Positions 16,133 to 25,310 of a DNA stretch of 64,000 bases are shown in pieces (the stretch's first letter is position 1; each line of letters begins with the position of its first letter). Source of the DNA: Paenibacillus guangzhouensis (lineage in GTDB: Bacteria; Bacillota; Bacilli; Paenibacillales; Paenibacillaceae); NCBI RefSeq assembly GCF_009363075.1, contig NZ_CP045293.1, positions 1,860,001-1,924,000 of the forward strand, in the 5' to 3' direction. The translations under genes were made by a program, and so were the position numbers. The notes under the pieces were generated by a model. It had not been told where the DNA came from and ran no database searches. It was given only the letters and a program-made list of their open reading frames with translations.

Positions 16133-17581
16133 TTGACGATCCGGTTGCGAATTACGCTTTGGTATATGGGTCTTATCTCTGTGGTTCTAATTATTCTTAG
16201 CACAGCACTTTACATCTACATCGAATTCAAAACAAACCAGGACATTGAATCTACTCTAAATAAAACGGTGAAAGGATTACATATCGCTCCAACATTAGAT
16301 TTCTGGAACAGCATTCAGATCGATATCTCCCCCAACATTGCTGACAATCAAATCATCATCCAAGTCGTTGACTATACGAATCAGCAAGTCCGCTACTCCA
16401 GAAACCTCCTAGAAGCAGGCATTAAGCTTCAGTATCCGGGACCCAATTTAGATCTTAAATCCAAATACAGCAAGATCAATATCAATGGAGATCCATTCAC
16501 TCTCCTCAACACTCCAATATTACTCGATGGACGTATCTTAGTTGGACTTCTACAGGTCGGAATCTATACAGGAAAAGAAGCAAAAATTCTTCAAAACCTT
16601 CAGTGGATTTTGGTGTTATCGTCAATCACAGTGCTGGTCATCGCTTTCCTATTGGGCCTATGGGTATCCAGACGAGCACTGAAGCCTTTACACAATGTCA
16701 TCCATGCCTCAAGACGGATTGAGAGCGGGGACGATTTGAAAATGAGAATAAAAAGAGACGTGCCTAACGATGAAATTGGACTTCTGACGGATACGCTTAA
16801 TAACATGTTGGTGCGGCTGCAGGAGACTTATCAGGACCTCAACGAAGCTTACGAAATACAGCGTCGGTTCGTGGCCGATGCGTCACATGAGCTTCGCACG
16901 CCGCTTACTACGATACGGGGTAACGGCGACTTATTAAAGAAACTTTGGAGCAATATTGCTGCAAATCCCAATCAGCGTTTAGAGTCGCATCATGTGGACT
17001 TGTCTTTGGAAGCAATTTACGATATGAACTCCGAAGCGGAACGTATGACTCGCCTCATTAGCGATTTATTGACCTTGGCTAGAGGTGATTCCGGCATTGC
17101 CATGGAGAAAAAAACGATTGCTATCTATCCCGTCGTTACCGAAACTGTTCGCAAAGCGAATTTGCTCCCACGGACTGTTGAATGGCGAATTGGGAACATC
17201 GATGAACTCTTTCAGATTCACATCCAAGGCGATTCAGATTATTTACAACAACTGCTGCTCATTCTGATCGATAATGCCTTCAAATACACGTCGACTGGCT
17301 ACGTTGAATTAGATGGCTTACAAAAGGATGGTAATGTTGGAATCCGCATTTTGGATACAGGAATAGGCATGAATTCGGATGAGATCTCCAAGATCTATGA
17401 ACGCTTTTATAGAGCGGATATTTCAAGGGGGAAGACTTTGGGGTACGGCCTAGGGCTCTCTATTGCTAAATGGATCATCGATGAACATGCTGGCTCAATT
17501 GAAGTGGTGTCCAAGGAGAAAGAAGGAACGACATTCATCGTCTGGTTACCAGTAGCTAATGATTTAATTAGACCGACCTAG
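16133..17581 (+). CDS. Sensor histidine kinase (no adjacent response regulator)
   Basis: This is a 482-residue sensor kinase. Two membrane segments (about 10-30 and 157-178) enclose an outer sensing region of about 125 residues. Then come a HAMP linker (about 180-232), a HisKA domain with the phospho-accepting His252 in ADASHELRTPLTT, and an ATPase domain with LIDNAFKYT (N-box), DTGIGM and GYGLGLSIAKWI (G-boxes). The start is TTG with GGGGGAGA ahead. The response regulator usually encoded next to such kinases is absent: the neighbours are DUF421 and the solute-binding gene on the opposite strand. Its partner must be elsewhere. The stimulus is unknown. Confidence 0.92.
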   Translation: MTIRLRITLWYMGLISVVLIILSTALYIYIEFKTNQDIESTLNKTVKGLHIAPTLDFWNSIQIDISPNIADNQIIIQVVDYTNQQVRYSRNLLEAGIKLQYPGPNLDLKSKYSKININGDPFTLLNTPILLDGRILVGLLQVGIYTGKEAKILQNLQWILVLSSITVLVIAFLLGLWVSRRALKPLHNVIHASRRIESGDDLKMRIKRDVPNDEIGLLTDTLNNMLVRLQETYQDLNEAYEIQRRFVADASHELRTPLTTIRGNGDLLKKLWSNIAANPNQRLESHHVDLSLEAIYDMNSEAERMTRLISDLLTLARGDSGIAMEKKTIAIYPVVTETVRKANLLPRTVEWRIGNIDELFQIHIQGDSDYLQQLLLILIDNAFKYTSTGYVELDGLQKDGNVGIRILDTGIGMNSDEISKIYERFYRADISRGKTLGYGLGLSIAKWIIDEHAGSIEVVSKEKEGTTFIVWLPVANDLIRPT

Positions 17582-17602
17582 CTGATTCTCTTCAGTACAA
17601 AA

Positions 17603-17624
17603 AAGCCGCAAATGAATGCGGCTT
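17603..17624 (-). terminator. Terminator after the solute-binding gene
   Basis: AAGCCGCA, a six-base loop and TGCGGCTT, followed by TTTTTTG on the minus strand, between the convergent kinase and solute-binding genes. Confidence 0.78.
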
Positions 17625-17700
17625 CCATGTCTATATGTTCTTATCAAAATGACTTGTCTCGTTCGTTTGGCATCGGTTAGCAGTGAGGCATGCCCGCCTA

Positions 17701-18816
17701 TTATGCGAATCTCGTCCAAGACCGCAGCGTTTTGGACACATCAACCCCTTCAAGAATCATCCTGTGGATGTCTTCGTTAATGAGCTGACGTGACGAATTC
17801 CACTTCTCACTGAGGTAAAACCCGCTTGGCCGTACGTGGTCGAGCTCCTCCATGTACCGCGACCAAAGGCGGTGTTCAGTTAGACCTCGTTCCTTCGTTT
17901 GAGAATGTGTGATCGGAAGCGGCCAAGAATGTCGTTCGATGATATAATGATGCAGAAATTCCCAGGCAAGACGAGGATTCTTCGACTTCGAAGTCACTCC
18001 GGCCGCGCCCATATAGATCATGTTCGACTGATCGCCGATCTTCATTTTCGGCAGGCCAACCACCCCGAACTTGTCGTCGATCTTGTGATAGATCAAGTCG
18101 CCTGTAAACCACATAAACCCGAAGATCATCGCGAATCCCTCATGAAGCTGACCCGCTTCAGAAGGCTCGTCCGGCTTACGGATCACTCCGTGCATACGAT
18201 ACGCGTCTATCACTTTGCGGAACGCCTCGATCGTTGCCGGGCTATCGATATACCCCCTAGCAGTCGAACCGTTCGGAGACAGATAGCTTCCACCATTGCG
18301 GAAGACAAACGGCTCATACCACTCGATATCTACACCGATTCCAAAACCGAACTGTGAAGCGACGCCAAGTTCATTACGGATCGTCAACTTTTTACCGACC
18401 TCGATGAATTCATCCCATGTCAAATCCTCGGTTGGATAAGCCAGTCCGGCGCGGTCAAATAATTCCTTATTATAGACAATTAGCGGTATACTGACGTCGA
18501 CCGGCAATCCTGGCAGCAAGCCGTTGTGTCGCGCAACCCTCATTGGTCCATGGTATAGATCCTCTTCAAGTCCGTCGACTTCTGCGACATAAGGATTTAG
18601 ATCTACGAACATGTCTTTATTGTTGAACAACGACCATCCTCCCGACTCTATGATATCCGGCGCCTCATCGGATTCATAGGCGCTCTTCGAATCAAAATGA
18701 TCTGTCGATTGCTCAATGACAATTGTTACGCCAGGGTGGGCACGTTCAAATGACTCCTTGGCATCCATCACCCTTTGTAAATATTGAAACTCCGTCATAA
18801 ACTTCAATTCTTTCAT
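17701..18816 (-). CDS. Solute-binding-type protein without signal peptide
   Basis: This 371-residue protein is built like the extracellular solute-binding proteins of ABC sugar importers: PDIIESGGWSLF, DLNPYVAEVDGLEEDLY, GLPVDVSIPLIVYNKELFDRAGL and WDEFIEVGKKLT are classic for the family. It starts MKELKFMTEFQYLQRV with no signal peptide and no lipobox, so it should stay in the cytoplasm. Its ATG at 18816 overlaps the stop of the sigma-factor gene by four bases (ATGA), so the two are translationally coupled. No permease or ATPase follows; a terminator does. A ligand-sensing role next to the sigma factor is an inference. Confidence 0.85.
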   Translation of the reverse strand: MKELKFMTEFQYLQRVMDAKESFERAHPGVTIVIEQSTDHFDSKSAYESDEAPDIIESGGWSLFNNKDMFVDLNPYVAEVDGLEEDLYHGPMRVARHNGLLPGLPVDVSIPLIVYNKELFDRAGLAYPTEDLTWDEFIEVGKKLTIRNELGVASQFGFGIGVDIEWYEPFVFRNGGSYLSPNGSTARGYIDSPATIEAFRKVIDAYRMHGVIRKPDEPSEAGQLHEGFAMIFGFMWFTGDLIYHKIDDKFGVVGLPKMKIGDQSNMIYMGAAGVTSKSKNPRLAWEFLHHYIIERHSWPLPITHSQTKERGLTEHRLWSRYMEELDHVRPSGFYLSEKWNSSRQLINEDIHRMILEGVDVSKTLRSWTRFA

Positions 18817-20627
18817 TGTCCGCTTCCCTCTTCCCGTGCCATGAAGGCTATTATTTTCTCCAGATAACCAACCGCGGCGCTTTCGAAGGCCTTGGCTTTG
18901 TCTAACTGCTGAGCGCAAACTTCACGCATGTCTGTAGATAGAATCTCCGACGTCCGGATGAACGGCACAAGGTTGCAAAGTTCAGCCATCGCATCCCCGG
19001 CCTGCTCATAGGCTTCTGAAGCCAGCAAGGCCATCCGCATTGCCTCACCTACAAGCGGTACGCCTCGTAGGTAAAGCGCCGCATAATGCTTCGATTCAGC
19101 ATATACTGCGGATAGCTGCCCCATCCCATAACGGTTCGGCGCAATATGCGGGTTACGAAGATGACCTATCCAGCGGTCATATGCCGCCAATCCGGACGTG
19201 TAACTCAAGTACGAAGTGCGTGGTCGATACTCGCAGCCGTGCTTGGCATAAGCGATAGCGAACCGGATTGTCCGCAGTGCTTGTTCTCGCGCTGATATCT
19301 CACTTTGTTGCTTCCCAGCTGCTCTTTCGACTTGCTCCAACTTACATTCAATACCAGCTAAGAACCGGACAGGATTGTCAGTCACATCGTCGTACGAGAG
19401 CACTTTGCCTTCCGACCGAATCGGATCGGTGAGATGAATAACTTTTTCACGATCATCGTAGCCATAGATAATCGACCACTCGTGCACAAACGGCCTGGTA
19501 ACCAACGTGTCAAAGTACAGAACCGGCTTCCCGGCGTCGATGTGTCTGCGAATAAAGGGTAGTACCGCCTCCTCCATCCGGAGCACGATTGGGAATCGCT
19601 CCACCGCCCCGAGCAGCGGAATGGGCGAGTCTACCAATTGACCGCATAGTATCGAGATCTCATAACCGAGCTCCCTCATTAGTCCCTGCAGCGAGGCTTT
19701 CCAATCAAACACGTAGATGCCGTCAGCGAATGTTGTCTTATCCGAGATCTTCATGCGGAATGCGAAGGTGGACAATCCCATGAGATCTGCTGCTTCCCGT
19801 CGGTCGCCAATTGACGCAAGCATTTGCCCAACGCTATTCACGAACGTCGACAAAACTGGAGACTCCGTTTGCCATGGCCGCCAATCAAGTCGTTGATGTT
19901 TGTACAATCCGCTTCCTCCCTTCTTCTCAGGCATAAGGCCTAAAGAGACGCGAATATGCTCCTTTCGGAGCTTTTGACGAGAGCGGTGGATATACGTGTA
20001 GACCGAGCCAGTCGTCATGCGATACATGTCGGCGATCTCATCTGGACTCAACTGGCGAAAAAAATAAGCTTTAAAAATATCTCGCTCTTTACGGTTCAAG
20101 CAATGCAGCAGCGCATGAATCGTTTCGTAAATTTCCTTGCGCAAAAGGTGTTCCGCCGGGTCCTGCTCTCTCATCGCGGCATCTGACGCCTTACCTGCTA
20201 AATGATAGAGAATACTGTCCAGGTCCTCCCAGTCTACCTGAGAGCCATGTTCTCCTTGAGAGGTGATAGAAACGAATGGCCGTTCATTCCGGTGCGGTCC
20301 GCCACGGCGAAACCGCATGTTCGCTTGATTACGAACGATACGGTAAAACCAAGGGAGAAAACGACTCGTATCGACGAGTGTACCCATATGCATGAATGCA
20401 CGTATAAGCGCATCCTGTACGACGTCGTCAGCCATGTGGGGATCCCCTGTCAGCCTCTCCGCTAAGCTGCGTGCTTTGTCGCGATGCTGTTCAATTAATT
20501 CGCCGAACGCCTCGGTGTCTCCTTGCTGCGCACGCTCCACCAGCGATTGATCCCGATCGAAGGACGCTACCCCATCTAATGAAGCCTTGTTAGCTGTACT
20601 TACCCTATCCTCTGCTTTGAATGCCAT
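18813..20627 (-). CDS. ECF sigma factor with long C-terminal extension (possible BtrH-like domain)
   Basis: This 604-residue protein has a sigma-70 family ECF front (about residues 25-225): region 2 with HMADDVVQDALIRAFMHMGTL and FLPWFYRIVRNQANMRFRRG, and region 4 with LNRKERDIFKAYFFRQLSPDEIADMY. Ordinary ECF factors end at about 190 residues. Here a further roughly 380 residues follow, including ADGIYVFDWKASLQGLMRELGY, HIDAGKPVLYFDT and HEWSIIYGYDD. These recall the N-terminal part of butirosin BtrH-like, papain-fold proteins, but the match is by eye and uncertain. GAGGAGG precedes the ATG. The solute-binding gene overlaps the end. Confidence 0.85.
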   Translation of the reverse strand: MAFKAEDRVSTANKASLDGVASFDRDQSLVERAQQGDTEAFGELIEQHRDKARSLAERLTGDPHMADDVVQDALIRAFMHMGTLVDTSRFLPWFYRIVRNQANMRFRRGGPHRNERPFVSITSQGEHGSQVDWEDLDSILYHLAGKASDAAMREQDPAEHLLRKEIYETIHALLHCLNRKERDIFKAYFFRQLSPDEIADMYRMTTGSVYTYIHRSRQKLRKEHIRVSLGLMPEKKGGSGLYKHQRLDWRPWQTESPVLSTFVNSVGQMLASIGDRREAADLMGLSTFAFRMKISDKTTFADGIYVFDWKASLQGLMRELGYEISILCGQLVDSPIPLLGAVERFPIVLRMEEAVLPFIRRHIDAGKPVLYFDTLVTRPFVHEWSIIYGYDDREKVIHLTDPIRSEGKVLSYDDVTDNPVRFLAGIECKLEQVERAAGKQQSEISAREQALRTIRFAIAYAKHGCEYRPRTSYLSYTSGLAAYDRWIGHLRNPHIAPNRYGMGQLSAVYAESKHYAALYLRGVPLVGEAMRMALLASEAYEQAGDAMAELCNLVPFIRTSEILSTDMREVCAQQLDKAKAFESAAVGYLEKIIAFMAREEGSGQ

Positions 20628-20802
20628 GCTTTCCTCCTCGCGTCTCTTTGCCCTATTGATGTAGATGCCACCCGGTCGGTTGATTTGAACATTATTTATA
20701 CAAAATTTTTTGAGCGTTTGTTATTTGAAAATAAGTTCTGCTAAAGCGCTTCATTATCCTCTAAATGTTGCGATTGTCTGTCTGCATTCTCGAAGAAAAA
20801 AA

Positions 20803-20841
20803 GGAAAGGACTTATGCTCGTGAGAAGCATAAGCCCTTTCC
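20803..20841 (-). terminator. Terminator of the phytase-like gene
   Basis: GGAAAGG.CTTATGCT, a six-base loop and AGCATAAG.CCTTTCC, followed by TTTTTTTC on the minus strand. It is a very strong stem, 14 bases past the stop. Confidence 0.88.
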
Positions 20842-20854
20842 AAATAAAACTCGA

Positions 20855-22306
20855 TTACTTGATTGTATACGGCAGCTTAAATGTCCATAACTCCGTGCCG
20901 TTAGCTGGAGTGGTGCTGTCGATTCCAAAGTCGTTGTCATTGATTATAACCAATGTATTGCCGTTTACGAGCGACACGCCTTCGATTTTCTCATACGGGA
21001 ATTTGAACTCAACCGCATCCAACACCGTGCGTTTCGATACAGGCAATATTGCCTGAGCTTTCAGATCTTGTTGACTCATTTGCTCAAGTGTTTGGCCAGC
21101 CAGCGAGGCATCATCATACTTGCCGAGTACGTTCGTTGCATCCGATAAGTCAACTTCGAAGATACGCTTCAATTGTGCTTTATCGCCGGAGAATTTGTCT
21201 CGTTCGTCGATTAGTAACGTGTTCTCATTGATGGCTACCATGTCGGACAGAACGATATCTCCTTGTGCCAGGCCAGTGTATGGTGAGGCATCCTCCAATA
21301 CGTAGACATATTCTGCTACGGGATGTAGTGTCGCTAGATCGAACTTGATGATACGTACTTGACGGGAGTTGTCCATCGCTTTGTCTGGATTACGCAAGGC
21401 ATTCTGCATCGCCATGAACATGTATTTTCCGTCCGGCGTGATGCCTACGGACTCTGCACCACGATTTTGGCGAAGTTTGTTATACACTGCTGGGAGCTTC
21501 TTGCGTGCTGGGACGAGCGGTGTCTGTACTTGAGCAGCCCAGCCTTGTGGCACGATGCGTTCAATGATCGTTCCGTCTCGCTTGACGTGAACGATTGACG
21601 GGCCGTATTCATCAGAGATCCAGAACGTATCGTCTTTCGAATTATAAGCGATCCCTTCGATATCCAGACCGTACGGATCATATTTGAGTTTTTTCTCAGC
21701 TTTTGCATCGTATGGCACTTCATCGCGTCCATCAATATTCGGCAAGCCGGAAATCGTTGATTTGCCTGTCACAGGATTCACGCCGTTCAGCTTCAGCGGG
21801 AATTCCTCAAGAATCTTGATTTCACCATTTTCGATTTTAATTTTATAAATGGTAGGTACATAGTCTTGTAACGGAAACGTACGGCGAGATTTCCCATCGA
21901 CCTCAATCTGTCCGTTAGGTCCACGATCCGCAGTGGAATAGAACACATTCTCCGGGTCGCCAGGGATATGCGTCAATGAGGAGCCGACGCCCATTTTGAT
22001 GCCGTCTGCCAAGTTACGCGCTTTTAGTTCATACTTTCCAGTCAAGACGGGCTTGTCCGATAATGCGACACGGCTGCGGAACTCGTCCCAATCAACATAT
22101 TTGCCTGACACTTCACTTAATGCACGAATCGGTAGATAGAGTTTACTGTCGAGGTTAACCGCTGGCGTTGATGGTATAATCGTCTGACCATTGTTGGAGT
22201 ACTTGATTGTATCGTTCGTCGAATCCTCCAGATCTGCTGCGCTTGCAATGCTCGTATTCGCAAGTATCAGTACGGCTGCTGCTGTCATCATCCATTTTTT
22301 ATTCAT
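20855..22306 (-). CDS. Secreted esterase-like/phytase-like protein with copper-amine-oxidase-type domain
   Basis: This 483-residue exported protein has a signal peptide (MNKKWMMTAAAVLILANTSIASA). A short N-terminal copper amine oxidase-type domain (LYLPIRALSEVSGKYVDWDEF), a common cell-surface or matrix module in Paenibacillus, precedes an esterase-like activity of phytase domain with GPNGQ, IEGIAYNSKDDTFWISDEYGPSIVHV, ESVGITPDGKYMFMAMQNAL and KIEGVSLVNGNTLVIINDNDFG, the usual beta-propeller repeats. The substrate is uncertain. The ATG at 22306 has AAGGGAGA upstream; the in-frame ATG at 22330 has no good site. Single gene with its own terminator. Confidence 0.88.
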   Translation of the reverse strand: MNKKWMMTAAAVLILANTSIASAADLEDSTNDTIKYSNNGQTIIPSTPAVNLDSKLYLPIRALSEVSGKYVDWDEFRSRVALSDKPVLTGKYELKARNLADGIKMGVGSSLTHIPGDPENVFYSTADRGPNGQIEVDGKSRRTFPLQDYVPTIYKIKIENGEIKILEEFPLKLNGVNPVTGKSTISGLPNIDGRDEVPYDAKAEKKLKYDPYGLDIEGIAYNSKDDTFWISDEYGPSIVHVKRDGTIIERIVPQGWAAQVQTPLVPARKKLPAVYNKLRQNRGAESVGITPDGKYMFMAMQNALRNPDKAMDNSRQVRIIKFDLATLHPVAEYVYVLEDASPYTGLAQGDIVLSDMVAINENTLLIDERDKFSGDKAQLKRIFEVDLSDATNVLGKYDDASLAGQTLEQMSQQDLKAQAILPVSKRTVLDAVEFKFPYEKIEGVSLVNGNTLVIINDNDFGIDSTTPANGTELWTFKLPYTIK

Positions 22307-22480
22307 GCGTATGTATTCTCCCTTATTCATTTTATAATTTGATCATAAGAGAGTAGTATTTGCGTCATGTAAAAATTGTGGATTTTTATTATTAAATATT
22401 TGTAAACAAACAAGCAACAGCCAGATACCGATAATTGTGTTACAATACGAAAAAAGTTACTTCGTAAAGGAGAACATACG

Positions 22481-22906
22481 ATGTCAGCTGAAGAAGTCGT
22501 ACGTGAGTTTTTTGAAAAAGTTCGTTCGGGACAAGAACCGGATGCGGCACACCGTTTGATGGCGGAGCGCGTTCTGGCGCATCAGCTCACATCGGAAAAT
22601 GAGGTAACCGTCGAGCGGTCACCAGCCAATTATGCGGATCATGTTCGTGAAATGTTAGATGCCTACGGACCATTCCATCTATCGATCGAGGCGTTCATCG
22701 CACAAGCGGATCGCGTATATGTACGATGGAGGCAATCCGGTATTCATATCGGTGAAGTAGACGGTTATGCGCCCACACATCAACCCGTCATCGAGATTGC
22801 AAGCGCCGTCTACCGTGTTGAGCATGAGAAGATCGTAGAATATTGGATACAAATTGATCGCGAAGGCATTCGGATTCAAATGGAGCGCAACAAGTCACCA
22901 TTATGA
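22481..22906 (+). CDS. SnoaL-like / ester cyclase family protein
   Basis: This 141-residue protein is one SnoaL-like domain of the NTF2 fold, the small cone-shaped fold used by polyketide cyclases and many unrelated enzymes. Seen: EEVVREFFEKVRSG at the start, YADHVREMLDAYGPFHLSIEAFIAQADRVYVRWRQSG in the core, and HEKIVEYWIQIDREGI near the end. AAGGAG lies nine bases before the ATG. No polyketide genes are near, so only the fold is claimed. It has its own plus-strand terminator. Confidence 0.82.
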   Translation: MSAEEVVREFFEKVRSGQEPDAAHRLMAERVLAHQLTSENEVTVERSPANYADHVREMLDAYGPFHLSIEAFIAQADRVYVRWRQSGIHIGEVDGYAPTHQPVIEIASAVYRVEHEKIVEYWIQIDREGIRIQMERNKSPL

Positions 22907-22918
22907 ACGAATACGTGA

Positions 22919-22942
22919 AAAGGCACCCCATCGGGTGCCTTT
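22919..22942 (+). terminator. Terminator of the SnoaL-like gene
   Basis: AAAGGCACCC, a four-base loop and GGGTGCCTTT, followed by TTAATTG. Works on both strands, serving also the convergent P-loop gene. Confidence 0.85.
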
Positions 22943-22978
22943 TTAATTGAACATGATCATATCTATTGAAGCTACGGT

Positions 22979-23842
22979 CTAAATGTTCTTCATGAGGATA
23001 TCCTGAACCATCTGTTGCTGATTCTCCCAATCATACTCGGTGTTATCGATGATATAGGATTGAAACGGAAGCTGCTCAATGATTTGCAATTCTAGCTCGC
23101 GTCGATCTTCAAGGAACTTCAAGTATCCTTCGTATCCGTGAAGTCCCCTATTCTTTCCGTATTCTTGTTCTGTATGATACCAAATCACAAAATCTAACCA
23201 TTCTTGTGATCTCTTTGTTTTAACTTGATCAATTGTCTCGCGGACATTGCTTTGCTTCAAGTAGAACAATATAGGGTTTAACTGCTGAATTTGCTCCGCA
23301 ATCTGTAATACATGCTGAATGAATCGATCAGCTCCTGCATCATGTCGGGCGAGCAATGCGCAACCAGGGTTCTGGAAAAAACAGCATTCAAAGACGACTT
23401 TGGATTCTTGGTCACGCTGCTGATGCGCAAAAGACTTCCATCGCTCGACGATCAACTCGCAATGCTGGTTTACAGATATCCCATCGTAGATTTCATAATG
23501 CTGAAGCTCCTCATATAAACTGGGCGGAATTTGATGAAGAGCAGATTGCTGCGCAAGAGCATAGGGGATAAGCGCATCGTTGCCTCTCATAGTTACGAAT
23601 GGATCAATGAGATGACACACATCAGGGTATTTAGATCTGATCTTATTCAGCTCTTGGTACGGCATACAGGCAACCGACTCATAGTCCGCAGGGTGACGCA
23701 AGTCCCCTTCTAAGAATAGTTCGGATGCGATATTTTGGCTTGCGTAGAAGTTATGGATAAATCCGGCTAGCGTCGATTTTCCTGAACCAGGGATTCCTTC
23801 AACGATTATTAATTTCGATTTCGTAGATCGTAAGTGTGTCAC
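22979..23842 (-). CDS. P-loop NTPase (kinase-like)
   Basis: This 287-residue protein starts with a Walker A motif, IIVEGIPGSGKSTLAGFIHNF, near residue 14. The remainder contains long helices and a VVFECCFFQNP segment with the probable Walker B acid, as in many bacterial nucleotide- or kinase-like P-loop proteins of unknown substrate. The family could not be assigned by eye. It is convergent with the SnoaL-like gene and shares its terminator; no operon partners. Confidence 0.75.
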   Translation of the reverse strand: MTHLRSTKSKLIIVEGIPGSGKSTLAGFIHNFYASQNIASELFLEGDLRHPADYESVACMPYQELNKIRSKYPDVCHLIDPFVTMRGNDALIPYALAQQSALHQIPPSLYEELQHYEIYDGISVNQHCELIVERWKSFAHQQRDQESKVVFECCFFQNPGCALLARHDAGADRFIQHVLQIAEQIQQLNPILFYLKQSNVRETIDQVKTKRSQEWLDFVIWYHTEQEYGKNRGLHGYEGYLKFLEDRRELELQIIEQLPFQSYIIDNTEYDWENQQQMVQDILMKNI

Positions 23843-23927
23843 TGTATCACTCCATAGGCAAGGATAAGGAAATTATAAACATGATTGATACCAGCAGGCA
23901 ACACCTTTGGGATTGATCTGTATATGT

Positions 23928-25310
23928 TTATGGTGAAACAATCCACATTTTTGTAGCGTATTGCAGTGAATACTCAATATCAAAGTATTTTTCTAGCAGA
24001 TTTGGCGATAGACTCAATTCTCCATTTTGCATATAGACGCCTTCGAAATCTTGTAATGGCGTTTCTTGTCCGTTGACAATAGCCTTATTGCCACCCGCTA
24101 CTAATTCTAACGTCGTGCCCCTATAAGTAAATATCAGTTTAGCATTCTGTTGATCCCATGAATATTCCGCTCCTAATCCTTTACTAACTTCATCTACCGA
24201 CATTAATGGGCCATATTTTTCCGATTTTTCGTGTTTAATAATTCTGCTTGTAAAGCGATGCAATTTTCCATCGATCACGACCGGTTTGGGCTCAACCTTA
24301 CGGTGTAATGGGTATTCCATTTGATCAATAATAACGGATTGAATATCGTCTATATTTATAATCTCCTTAAATCTGAAATAAAAGCGGTATATCCCTTCAT
24401 GATCTGCAGTCAGGATAGAACTTGAAGATTTGAATGGATTAACCAATTGATTCTTTGTTTTAATCGTACCGTTTGCCATTCTGAAAAATATTTCAGGCGG
24501 TAAGGCTCCTTCTATACCGTTCCAGCCTCTCGAATCGACAACCATACTGATACTGTTGATGCTCATACGCTCTAAAGTATATTTCTTCCCGTTCGCCTCG
24601 GCTTCCTGTTTCATTTGAAAATCAAACGTTGGAATATTACTATTCATTGGGACTGTAATAAATAGTTCCGGCGATTTCGCTTTATTCAAGTATAACCTCA
24701 TAGGCTCTTGTTTGGGATTATCGATCGAATGCACTTCAAAAGCAAAATACCTTTTGTTAAATGAATTACTTCCCTCCAAGGTCGTATGTTCATAGCCATT
24801 CGTTTTCGTTTCGGACCCCGGCGTTGTCTCTAATTTCATATTACTCTCAAATAAAAACATCGAATTTGTTTCTAGCTCATTTATGGCTTCCGTTGTTAAA
24901 CCTTCGACAGAGAATACGATGATCGCCTCGTGCGGATCTGCCAGCACTTGTTCCAGCGTCACCTTATATTCTTCATTTTGCATGTTTGTATTTGGCTTCT
25001 GTATCTCTTTTTGTAATATTTTCGTATCTCCCACAAAAAACTCTTTCAGTAAATCAATATGACTCGTAGCGAAAACCGACCCTGCGCCCAATGTTAAAAT
25101 AGCCGTTGTAACGATTGCAAATTTGGTTAATCTATATCTCATGTACATTCTCTTTTCTTGTGGTTTAGTATTCAATCGTTGATTAACTCTGCGCTTAATA
25201 TCGTTAGAGGTTATTCCTGTGAGATTCAGGGTTTCTTCATAGATCATATGATCAATCGTACGAGCTTTGGATTCAGCTTTGACAAAAAACTTGTTTAGCT
25301 TAATTTTCAT
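23928..25310 (-). CDS. Anti-sigma factor, DUF4179-like, with copper-amine-oxidase-type domain
   Basis: This 460-residue protein starts with a short helix-rich cytoplasmic part (DHMIYEETLNLTGITSNDIKRRVNQRL), one membrane segment (LTKFAIVTTAILTLGAGSVFA, about 62-82), then a long outside region typical of DUF4179-type anti-sigma proteins and a copper amine oxidase-type module near the end (GPLMSVDEVSKGLGAEYSWDQQNAKLIFTYRG). Its ATG lies 11 bases inside the sigma gene end. It probably holds the ECF factor inactive until an envelope signal is sensed; the signal is unknown. Confidence 0.85.
   Translation of the reverse strand: MKIKLNKFFVKAESKARTIDHMIYEETLNLTGITSNDIKRRVNQRLNTKPQEKRMYMRYRLTKFAIVTTAILTLGAGSVFATSHIDLLKEFFVGDTKILQKEIQKPNTNMQNEEYKVTLEQVLADPHEAIIVFSVEGLTTEAINELETNSMFLFESNMKLETTPGSETKTNGYEHTTLEGSNSFNKRYFAFEVHSIDNPKQEPMRLYLNKAKSPELFITVPMNSNIPTFDFQMKQEAEANGKKYTLERMSINSISMVVDSRGWNGIEGALPPEIFFRMANGTIKTKNQLVNPFKSSSSILTADHEGIYRFYFRFKEIINIDDIQSVIIDQMEYPLHRKVEPKPVVIDGKLHRFTSRIIKHEKSEKYGPLMSVDEVSKGLGAEYSWDQQNAKLIFTYRGTTLELVAGGNKAIVNGQETPLQDFEGVYMQNGELSLSPNLLEKYFDIEYSLQYATKMWIVSP

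Noticed and set aside
17899-18357. Plus-strand open frame of 152 residues
   Set aside because: Shadow of the solute-binding gene on the other strand.
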